Assembly: GCA_002751075.1 (NCBI GenBank)
Contig: NAOQ01000123.1
Coordinates: 55,813 to 108,475, forward strand
Source of the DNA: Ichthyophonus hoferi
Taxonomy: Eukaryota; Opisthokonta; Ichthyosporea; Ichthyophonida; Ichthyophonidae
DNA length: 52,663 nt
Reading direction: 5' to 3'
Of the stretch, positions 1 through 10,036 are shown piece by piece. The notes under the pieces were generated by a model. It was not told the DNA's origin. It searched no databases and saw only the letters and a list, made by a program, of their open reading frames with translations. The translations under genes and the position numbers were made by a program. How positions within the stretch are numbered: position 1 is the first letter of the stretch; the number at the start of each line of letters is the position of its first letter.

Positions 1-326
1 ATATATATATATATTGCGCTTATATTACAGAATACACATATTTCAATACTAAATCAGACATATGGCATAAACCTACAAGTACTACCACACCAACGCAAGT
101 GTCCAATATTATGATCTCTAGGTAATAATGCAAAATATATTGCATATTTATTTACTTGTCACAGCTATTGATCTATCCATTCGCATTACCCAAAGTAAGC
201 ATTCTCTTGAATTATGTTAGTATACTTCATACTGTTTTTTATAATAAGAGCAAATTATTATTTATCTGTATGTTATTTTATATGATGCACTTAATAGGAT
301 CTAAACAAAACCTTAACCTTATACAG

Positions 327-795
327 GTATGCTTATCCATGGGAGCTACCCTTGAATACTTTCGTGACTCCGTTTTTAACTACCCCACTATGGCCGAGGC
401 GTATAGAGTTGCAGCATTAAATGGTTTACAAAAGGTAACCCACTCCAACCCTGACTACTTCATCTCTTTTTCCTCTATGCTTCCATATCATTTTATTCTT
501 GCTATGACAAGTCAGGCTGCATTGGGTGACAATTAATCCGGTTTCTTTCAAAATATATGGATGGCTGTGCGCATGAATAAGTATAACATAACGTTTTATT
601 ATAGCCACTCACACTGTTTGCAACTGATATATTATTATTATACTTGGACAATATCTAGACCATGAATACTGGTAACTTTGATTCTGGAATACATTTCTAT
701 GGTACCTGTGGCTAATATTCTAATCTCTGCATATATCCTTTCAGGTCAATTTGGACTATAAAGAAAAAGATCAAAAAAATGTGCCTAAAACCTGA
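327..795 (+). CDS. sthA: Soluble (Si-specific) pyridine nucleotide transhydrogenase, 3' end only
   Basis: Partial gene; its 5' part lies left of the window. The clear exon is 327-434 (phase 0 in and out, after a tacag acceptor). It encodes a stretch with [18 protein letters not shown] followed by VAALNGLQK. That is the conserved C-terminal dimerisation-domain signature of SthA/UdhA flavoproteins, whose bacterial members end in [22 protein letters not shown] or similar (recalled, not searched). A likely last exon is 745-795, after the intron 435-744, adding 16 lysine-rich residues and a TGA stop; it fits in phase but is less conserved. The enzyme moves hydride between NADPH and NAD+ using FAD and is normally cytosolic. 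The FNYPTM signature argues against dihydrolipoamide dehydrogenase or glutathione reductase, whose C-termini carry an HxHPT-type motif. An exon just upstream (about 165-192) is possible but I could not match it, so positions 1-326 are treated as mainly intron. Confidence 0.72.
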
Positions 796-2115
796 ACCTG
801 AAATCATATTTTGTCTTAATTGTGAACCATAACCAGGGGCCATATGTATTAGGGTTGAAGATTATATTAAAGTCAACTGTGCCAGTCCTTATATCCAAAA
901 TGTCAATTTATTGTATTGTTCTTCTAACTGCTGGCCATTTATTGTCTTCGGTTATAACCAAAACTGTTAGAATAATAGACTAAGTAACAGTTTGGCTCTT
1001 TGAATGACTTTGTTTCAGGGTTTTGGGATGAAGGGTACGTTTTTTATAATAAAAAAAATGGAAACAATCTCATAATATCAAATTATTTATTTTAGTATGA
1101 TTATTTTATTTGTGTCAAATATAAATTGGATTAGCATGACTTCCAGGTCTATTTTTGTCTCCAAAAACAAAATAACAAGTTATGATTTATTTGTTTCTAT
1201 GAGAAGGAAACTTGTTTTGTTTTGCTTGTTACGAGGATATTTGTAATTCTAGAAAAATATTATTAAGAGTTGCTACCTCTAGGGAGTATATAATGGTACA
1301 TTGTGAGCATAAACATTTAATATGAAATATATATGCCACTATTTAGTCACAAGGTCACTGGCTATAACCATTAGGTTAGATTAAGTTTTCTAATGATTGG
1401 TTGGTCTCATAATCATTTAATTAAATTATTTTAATGAAAAATCGATATTTGACAACTATTTGAGTGTGTATTCATTATAACTGGAGTTACTTTGCCTATG
1501 TTGTGTATGTAGCTGTATTTGACAACTACTTCAGAATTTAATAATTAATTATAGATAGTTTTTTCTTATATATGTTGTATATGTAGCATACATGCAAAGT
1601 ATCAGCAGGAATTACTAACTGTACTGGACTATAACTAGAATGTACTCTATGAAATGACCTCAATGTTACTATTGAAAATAACTGTGCTGTACATTAGTAT
1701 TCTTTACTGAACGAGCTCTGGGTATACGTAATTTACATGGCTATATATGTTTTCACTTGGATTTATTTCATTTTTTATGTAATTGCTCTGAACTGAAAAT
1801 CGGTTAGTATAAATATGTCAGCGACTAATTTTACGGGTATGCGATCAACAGTAATCACTAATTATCAGGTATGCAATCAATAGTAATCATTAAATATACA
1901 GGTATATAATGAATAGTAATTACCCCCCACTATGCAGGTATGCGATCAATAGTAATTACCCACTATGCAGGTATGCGATCAATAGTAATTACTAATTATA
2001 CAGGTATCCGATTAGTAGAAATCAATTATATGGAAGCTACTCCCTACAATGCCTGTAGATAGGGTACCTGTTATATTGTATTAGTTTACCTTTTTAATAA
2101 CATAAATAATCAATA
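796..2115. other. Intergenic region upstream of SENP8
   Basis: About 1.3 kb of AT-rich DNA between two genes on the same strand. It contains no credible reading frame. The only structured part is the 33-bp minisatellite at 1836-2030. The SENP8 promoter must lie here, but I see no clear core element apart from scattered TATA-like runs that are not distinguishable from the AT background. Confidence 0.7.
1836..2030. repeat. 33-bp minisatellite, about six units, just upstream of SENP8
   Basis: Units begin GGTAT at 1836, 1868, 1901, 1937, 1970 and 2003, so the periods are 32, 33, 36, 33 and 33 bp. The shared core reads GGTATGCGATCAATAGTAAT; the 3' half of each unit varies more, and the last unit is the most diverged. 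The array ends about 85 bp before the SENP8 start codon, so it lies in the promoter or 5' UTR. Whether it acts as repeated protein-binding sites is inference. Confidence 0.88.
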
Positions 2116-5100
2116 ATGATCATAGCACTGGACTACCACGACAGTCTGTTATATGAAGACGATGTGCAGTTGTTGGAGGAGGACAATTGGTTGAACGACA
2201 AACTTATTTCCTTCGCTTACGAGTAGGCTATCCTTCTATTATATATATATATATATATATGTCTTTATTTTCTGTCCCTCTCTTTTTGATATATTTTCTT
2301 TCTTTTTATTTCTTTTCTTTTTTTTTTCTTTTTTCTCCCTTTCTTATTGATCTTCTCCTTTGTTTCCCAAGCAGCTACAATGTGCATACAAATATGCCAA
2401 AGCATGCATGGACAAAGTGTTAGTATATCCATAGTTGTAAAAGAATACCTATAATTAACAGTGTATAATTATACGTTTACAAGGCACACAGATCTATTAA
2501 CTTTTGTTTGGTGACTAGAAAACGAAAAGGAAGAAATGCTTAAAAAGCGTTTAAAATAAAATAGATTTGTCTCTTGATAGATATCCATTGGTAGAGAATA
2601 AGGTAATGTATACAGACCTATTAAATTCTATTAAATTCTGTTCATTGACTAGAAAATGAAAATGAAAAAATATTTTAAAAGTGTTTAAAACAAATTGGAT
2701 TTGTCTCTCGATAGTTATCCAAAGGTGAAGAATAGGGTAATTTACCAACAAGAGTATTATACAGCCAATTGGGACGATACAGAGGGATATGAATGAATTA
2801 ACAAAGATACAAACGGCATGATAACTAGATATCGAAAGAGGGGGTACACATGTTATTAAGAAGCTGGTATTTTATAAAATATATGCATAGATTAATTGAA
2901 ATAATAAACAGAGGTAGAGGGAAAGAGATGGCTTCAAATTATCCACAACACTCTTTCTTACTCACTGTTCTTTCTTTATGGTACTTCTCTTGTTGCCTTG
3001 ATTTACCTATTTCAAAGTATCATTTAATAACATATTGTGAACTGCACATATACTACTACATCCCCGTTTTTAGTTTCTTAATAGTTTTATATTCAACACT
3101 TGTACCGTTAGCTATACACGATATCTAGCATTTTGTTTTCGGTACATTAGTTTCTTTCCGAAGAAGGACATGCATTGATCTATTTTAGGATACTTAGCCA
3201 GTGCTAGCATAACACCTACCTCATTGTAACAAACTGGGATACTATAATCATATAATGATAAATATGATATAGTATATGATGTAATATGATACAAGTATGT
3301 CTATAATACCTACAAGCATATATCCAAACACTGCCTATTCTATCGTAGGCCTTTTGCACAGTTTAACGTTAAACTGTTTTACTTTCATAATTTCTATCAA
3401 TCTCAAATTGCTTTTATACAATCTAAATACATACTCATAAGCAAACTCCTTATATTAAATGAGATTAATACATTGGTCCATATCCTGAATCCAAATGATC
3501 TTGGTTTCCAGTGATCCATTGATGCACTGTAAGATTGGAATATTACAGTACCTTGATATAGCATGATTATACGCTTACGTCGTAATCCCAATACTTCCTA
3601 CCCATATACCCGGTTATCTCATAACCTATAACCTTTAATTACCTATACTATCTTGCTAGTCTATGCCAATGTTACTCTATACTTGGCTGCAAAACTGATC
3701 ACATTGCTAAACGGACGATACCTGGAAAAAATGAGAAATTCATTCGAGCGACTGCTAAATCTATTGTTTATTTTTTTATTTTGCTTTGAGGATGATGACT
3801 TGCTTTTTTCACCTTCTAGACGATCTTCAACCTCTATTACTTCGTTGTACACAGGCAAATGTACTAAAGATGCCGACCACTAAGTGATGTCTAGTAGATA
3901 GCAGTATTAATAGTTATGATATGGTGGAATAGAACGGTTGCCATATTATAATTTTTTCGTAGTTTTTCACACTAGGCCAGTATGTGCAAACAGCATGTAT
4001 TTACCGACAAGGAAGTTACGATGATATGAGATTATTATTACAATGTCTAATTCATAAAGATGGGGTGCCTGAGGACTTTGCGTTACTCGTGAGGGAGGGT
4101 TATTGGATTAGAAAGACTGTTTACAATGACAGTAAAAGATAAGATGGTACCTACTTACAGTTCACATCATTCGCCCATAGACCACTGATTCATTTTATCA
4201 TCTACCATTATGGCATACATAGTCTTAGTATATCCAAAACTACTTTCCAGTCACACAGATTATCTTGATCTGGCTGCACTTTATTATATATGTGAAGTCT
4301 CCACTGCCTTGATTTTGAGAGTCTTTAACGAAACATGACTATTGGCGTGGAGATTACACTACAGAACTCTGTTGTGTTGTTTTACAAGTTAGAGTTGGAG
4401 ATTCAAATAACGTCTATGCTTTAATCATAAGAAAAAATTATTTTATTTACAGATCCATTCTCAGTAATTGATGGTGTCAATATTCATTTATTTTTTTTCC
4501 CTTTCTGCACTCAAGCTGACCTTTGTTATAACTAGGATCCAACCCACAGATATCTTGAATACGATGTATATACAGATACAAAATCCATGTTATTTGCCTC
4601 TCCACTTGTGTCCTACCTTATCGGCATAAGTGGTAGGAAATCATTTGGTTTGGTTATGTACATCTTATAATCTATTGCAGGAGGTTTGTTTTTCATTTAG
4701 TAACTAAAAACCAATTCATAAAGTCATTAATATGCATTGCATTTACTTCCTATTTTGATATCCTATCTCAGTTAAATACATGTAGAATTATTAGCAAGAG
4801 TACAATTGTGCATACCATACATAACCCCGTTTAATCCTTTTTTGGTATCTCCTGCTTGCGTACACTCTGGAAATATACTAATACTCTCATATTGTCCATT
4901 GAATTTTTTTGTAATTCTATATAGTATTTATGTATATATATGACATTTGGATATCTCCATGTAATATGTATACTAGCAGGGTGGTTCAGTGTACGTTATA
5001 GATGGATATATAGGTATTTATTATACCCGAAACATTTGCCTTCCAGCACCCAATCCTTGACGCCCTTTTATTACCACTATCACAGTGCTGTGTATTTTTA

Positions 5101-7483
5101 TGTTAGAAATGAGCCCACTCCATTATTTTTTCTTAATAACTAAATTCTCTCCTTGTGCTCTATAAGGTTAAAGACTGGTCAGGTTGTAGGAAAAATAGTC
5201 ATTTATTTGTTTAATTTATTATTTATATATCGTAAGATATTTATATAGGTAAACAATATTTATATTCGATTATACTTTTACATGAAAAGAGACATTACAG
5301 GAATATACTGAATTTACTGGATGAAAAGAAAAAAAGTGAATTTTCAAATATAACCTATTATTATAGACCCCGGTGAATCCGCTATGGTAGCTGAAGCTCT
5401 AAACTTGCCCAGCCGTGACCTTGTTTTTATACCAATAAACAATAATGATAATGCACATTCTTCAGGTGGGACGCATTGGTATGTAACGTAACATTGACCT
5501 ATAATATAATTCCTGTTTAGAGTATGTCATATTATACCAATCAATACATAGATACGGCTATGTATTAGTATGGGTAGAAGTGGTTTTCCTATAATGCAAT
5601 ACTTATGACGTGATGGATGTCGTTTGACATAATTTGTACATTCGTGAAATATCTGAATAGACAATTGGTATTATTATGACAATCAAATAAGTGCTATGTT
5701 TAAAGCTTGCAATATCATGCATATATTTTTTCCAAATAATGCGACTGTGTGAAGGATTTGTTGCTTCATGGTTGATATATCCAAGCATACACACATGGGT
5801 ATTTATTGACCAATGTGTTAAACTATATACGTAAATGTAAGCTAGCAGTAGTGTAGTAGTACATTCTCCATTGAGGGGCATTCAAATATAATCTATTAGA
5901 CCCATCTATACTGTCGATAATACATCTATTCAAGGCCAGATCTGGCCCCGTGCATATTGCAAGCCATATTGCGATTGCTATGGAGTTTACCATGTACATG
6001 CATATTTATTATTGCAGCGAAGCATATGTACATGCCTTATTATACCAGTACGAATTCTTGCACACGTACACAGCATAATGGCAGACATGCATCTCCAGCT
6101 CTCTCTATATATGCTATCGAGTATCTTACAATCGTGGCCAGGCATACGCAACTGCATATTTGTTCTAGGTTAAATAGATGCAAGTATATATAATGTTAAA
6201 CATGCAAACTTACGTATGTTAACTTGTATACCAACATGAATACACACACATGTATGGACAGGAGTCTACTTGTATATGTCAGGAGTAGTAACCAATTAAT
6301 GCTGTACGATTCTTTGGAAGGGACAAATACAATGGCAGCTAAGAGAGTCGCCAAGGCCATAAGTTCACTTTTGGGTGCACGTAAGTATATTGTGTAGTTT
6401 TTTTTTTTTGTCGTGCCCATACATATATATATATATATGAATAAGTATTATTTATATACATGCGCCCGAGTTCAGACAAACACAAACTCGATTCATATTT
6501 TTTTTATTCAATTGATAGTATCACATATGGAACTGATGATTGTTGTATGTTTTTATCCTAAATAAACACAGTGTCAAATATAGCCACTTATACAACATGA
6601 GCAAAGCAACGATAGTTATAATCATCTAGTTAATTAATGCTGGGTTCTGAAGTGTTATATATATATAATGGTATATTTAGAAAGTATAAAAAGGTTCTGT
6701 CTAAGACAAATTGGAGACTCTTGATTCTGTAGTGAGTTATACTGAATAAAGACTATACAGTTTTTATCCCAAATTTTCAGCTAGCAATAGTCGGCTGCCA
6801 CTCTAAACATGGGTGAATTGATTATTATAGAGGCTGAAATCCAGTGTCAAAATGATTATTTTTTTACGTTTAATCTAAGATATGATATATTACTATTAGG
6901 CTGGTACGTTTTGTCTGATAACCGGTGATAGAAGCAAACTGACTGTGTGGTGGTGATACTTTCAGAGAACCCAAAATTTCAGAAAATAATATCTCCTCAG
7001 CAACAAAACGGCAAGTTAACTTCTTTCTGGCTATTATTGTGCAGTCATTACCTCGTGCCATGTACCATAATGCTATATTTCTGTGACTTTGTGTAAATGA
7101 TTTATACGTTTGGATTAGTATTAGTATATATTTGTAGACAAACTTTTATCTGGGTTAATCTCATAGGCTCCAAATATATCTAAAGCACAGACATGAATAT
7201 GTATATACTTCAGCTCAAACACAATCATGTGCATCTACATAATCATATTCACGTACACATAGTGCATATATATAAATAAGCGTTCGCTTACCCTTGTATC
7301 ATTGATACCTATCTACCAGGATACGATTGTGGGATGTATGTGATCTGCCTAACAGAGCAATTGGCTAAATGCTATATCAACAACCAATCTATGAGCGAAG
7401 CCACGTATCACGTGACCCCAGAGGCAGTGACATCAAGAAGGAAGGAGTTGAAAGCTCTCATTAGATCCTTGGCCAGTCGATAG
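2116..7483 (+). CDS. SENP8: Sentrin-specific protease 8 (NEDD8 protease, DEN1 type)
   Basis: Six exons joined in phase: 2116-2222, 4550-4632, 5367-5478, 6262-6380, 6966-7010 and 7320-7483, giving 209 aa (human SENP8 is about 212). It is a ULP1/C48-family cysteine protease that processes the NEDD8 precursor and removes NEDD8 from proteins in nucleus and cytosol. All active-site signatures are present: GGTHW with His100, YDS with Asp117, the oxyanion glutamine in PQQQN (Gln153 by alignment) and YDCG with Cys159. WLND near residue 26 matches the WLND of the human protein. The start was chosen because MIIALDYHDSLL aligns with the human N-terminus. Intron 1 is 2.3 kb and holds a tandem duplication and an orphan open segment. 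Intron 4 carries a dispersed repeat. Intron 5 has a GC donor (gcaagt at 7011). Exon 2 could end at a GC site at 4623, but the GT at 4633 also keeps frame and aligns well, so I used it. The family is certain; exact ends of exon 2 are slightly less so. Confidence 0.93.
2485..2753. repeat. Diverged tandem duplication, about 134-bp unit, in SENP8 intron 1
   Basis: Two neighbouring copies about 134 bp apart share GAYCTATTAA, GACTAGAAAA, a GTTTAAAA run, GATTTGTCTC (2564 and 2698), GATAG(A/T)TATCCA and GAATA(A/G)GGTAAT. The copies differ by many substitutions and small indels, so the duplication is not recent. No coding potential is seen. Confidence 0.75.
3963..4142 (+). other. Orphan open segment (59 codons) inside SENP8 intron 1
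   Basis: A stop-free stretch with natural protein-like composition, including GSYDDMRLLLQCLIHKDGV and FALLVREGYWIRKTVYND, ending at a TAA. It has no start codon at its left end but a possible splice acceptor (cactag, exon from 3976). Its phase does not fit SENP8 exon 1 (2 nt carried), and SENP8 exons 1 and 2 align to the human protein without it, so it is not part of that gene. It may be a leftover exon, a piece of a mobile element or a nested gene. I do not recognise the family. Confidence 0.3.
6615..6840 (+). repeat. Dispersed intronic repeat, copy A
   Basis: About 225 bp in SENP8 intron 4. It matches the reverse complement of 30441-30660 along its whole length, including AATGCTGGGTTCTGAAGT, GTATAAAAAGGTTCT, GACTCTTGATTCTG, GCAATAGTCG and AGGCTGAAAT near the end. 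No tRNA-type promoter boxes, poly-A tail or clear terminal inverted repeats were seen, so the class (SINE, MITE or other) is open. Confidence 0.8.
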
Positions 7484-7573
7484 TCATAAAATATGAAATA
7501 TGTGTGATGGAAGAATTACTCATACCATGACTTTTGTTATATATATCCGTGTCTTTTTCTGTATTGCATTGGT

Positions 7574-7579
7574 AATAAA
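7574..7579 (+). promoter_or_regulatory. Likely polyadenylation signal of SENP8
   Basis: AATAAA about 90 bp after the SENP8 stop codon, the usual distance for a short 3' UTR. Assigned by position and motif only. Confidence 0.5.
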
Positions 7580-9131
7580 CCAATCTAATGGTCGTATTTC
7601 AACCCGTATAAAATTGGTCCCCATTCTTTGTTAAGGCAATATGCTCTTGTTGAACATTGAGATGATCTACAGTATTTGTTATTTTGAAACACCCGTCATG
7701 TGAGAGCGGAGCAGTGGTTGTAGGTGTAGTATGCAGTACTCCAGAACCGCACGATCTTATCTTCTACAATTGCCTGTAAATACATCCATGTGTATACTTA
7801 TACTATACTGGCATACGCAAGAGTAAATGCCACCAATCTCCATTCCCACACATAGATGCACATATATGTACAGGTTCACGCTCGTGACTATGTACAGACA
7901 GACGTATTTCGATGTCACATGTACACAATACAATCGTAGACACGATGGTTGCTTAGGTCTTGCACTTAAATTTAAATTGCACTAGTGTACGACTGTCAAT
8001 AGAATAACATATACTTGAAATGCCCATATTATAGGTGGGCTACACTTGCACATATGTGTTCTAATCAATGCTGTGTATAGTAAGTAGTTCATAGTCTGGA
8101 TTAAGATATTAAATGCATTCAATTATTTGTATGCTAGTCCCTCGCTAGACATGTCTCCCCAAACTCTAAGTGGTGAGATTGTGTTCATGAGTCTACTATT
8201 TTGAACACCCATATTTTGTGTTGTCGATAATACAGTGAGGACTCGAAAATAATTCAGGAAATGCACCTTAAAAACATCTTTCATAAAACAGAATAAACGA
8301 GTATACTTCAATAATATATATACTCAAATAATGAAAACTGTTAACACGGTGACTTGTGTTTCCATAGCACAAGCATCCACTCGCACACTAGGTAATACTA
8401 AACGGTATACATTTAAGTTGATATCTAGGGAAGAGAAAGAAAAGAAAGAAACAATGGACACCATAACGTAGACTTTTCTTGGCTACTTTTGGGGGTGGAG
8501 CAATAGTAACAATGATTGATCTGATAAGCTATGGCTCAGTAAGGCGAGCTACTAAGAAATATATATATAAACAGAAAAATGGTTGTTTTCTGTTTTACAA
8601 AGGTATATAATAATGTGTAATGGGGAGTTCTTATAAATTGATGAGGTAGATAGACTATAAAAACTTAAAATTTAAACATTAAAATCGACTGGTAAGGATT
8701 TACAATTGCTACCTTAACTTGCTTTAGTGTATCTTAGTTGTTCAATTTTACTTCTTGGACTTATTCTGCACAAAATTACGTGCAATGTGGTTTCTACTAA
8801 GGCTTGTAACTGCCCATCCATTTAGGTACACTGTATTCTCATGCACATTGATGGTGCTTTAAAATAATCAAGTGCCACATTTCCAATCCCTTGTTGCACG
8901 ACAGGAAAAAAATGCAAGTAGATAAAGGAACAGTTGTTCGTATCTTACCAAAGCCATTTAGCCTATGTACTTTATAAGCTACTTATGCATAGAAAGCAGC
9001 ATTCCAGTCAATTTTATCTTGAAAACAGTGGTTTGGATTGATAGATAACAGCCTCTAATCAAACTATATCATTTAATGGTATTTAAAACAATATGCGATT
9101 GTAAGCATCCAGTATATGTTACATTTATTAA

Positions 9132-9365
9132 TGTTTTATCCAATTACCCCAATGGGAGAAAATATTACTAGACAGACCTGCTGTACTAGAGTTCAGATCT
9201 CGCCATACACTCACTCCTCCCGACCCTACCCGCCCCCGAGAAATCAAAGACTATCTTATCAATCAATGCCATAATAAATTCAAGTATTACTTGAACAAAC
9301 AAATGAGTACCTCTGCTCAAATATCATTAACCCGTATCCACTCGTTTTTACGATGCAACAGCTAA
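9132..9365 (+). other. Orphan open segment (77 codons) with coding-like composition
   Basis: Stop-free between two in-frame stops, with no ATG near its left end. Translation includes DRPAVLEFRSRHTLTPPDP and REIKDYLINQCHNKFKYYL, richer in GC than the flanks. A second open stretch (LGKLGKLKLKQMLIYSYSH and onward) follows in another frame near 9370-9470. This may be the decayed remains of a gene or mobile element. No family is recognised and no splice sites clearly frame it. Confidence 0.3.
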
Positions 9366-10036
9366 AACTAGGGAAGCTTGGGAAACTGAAGTTGAAACAA
9401 ATGCTTATATATTCCTATTCACATCAAAGACAACTCCAATCAAACCGTGTCCAAATCATGAAAACCTAATATTTATCAGCCAATCAGAACTCCATGCTTG
9501 CTTGACAACCCCTAATGGGAACTTACACAACTTCCCCCTCGTTCGTCGTCTATGATGTGTGCATGAATATATATAAAAAAACCTCAACTAATCCTCGTAT
9601 TAAAATGCTGCTGCTGCAGCCTTAGGCTTCTGTGTTACAATTACAAATTTATAAACTAATAGTATACATATCTCATCAAGTATTTGGTATTATACTCCAT
9701 CTCTTGCGATGTCCGTGTGGTCAGCATATACTCTACTCCTTTCTAGCAAGATCCAAACGTAGTAGTGGAAAAATATGTACGAGCACATAACATAAGATAA
9801 TTCAATTCATTGGACCCCGTAATTACGAATTATCCCTCCACCATTGGTACTCGGTCATTCCACCCATCTCCAAAAGAAACTGAGCGACTGACTGATACGC
9901 AAATGAAAACATAGAAATGGTCTGGATAACTGGAGCTAGCAGCTAACACAATATCAAGAGTAAGAGAGACAAGAATCCGAGACAAAAATATAAAACACAA
10001 GCAATGCCATAAATATAAAAACATATAGATATCTAT

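Larger units (their letters stand above)
7484..10036. other. Intergenic region between convergent SENP8 and DNAJB12-like genes
   Basis: About 2.5 kb holding the two facing 3' ends. Most is AT-rich sequence with no gene. The part around 9130-9560 has more GC and two open stretches (see the separate entry at 9132-9365), which suggests a decayed coding sequence. I saw no RNA gene. Confidence 0.6.

Noticed and set aside
165-192. Possible SthA exon between an acag acceptor and a gtaagc donor
   Set aside because: The splice sites look good, but the translation does not match the region expected before the FNYPTM exon.
4550-4624. GC donor at 4623 ending SENP8 exon 2
   Set aside because: A GT donor at 4633 preserves the same phase and gives a better-length alignment, so a third GC-AG intron is not needed.
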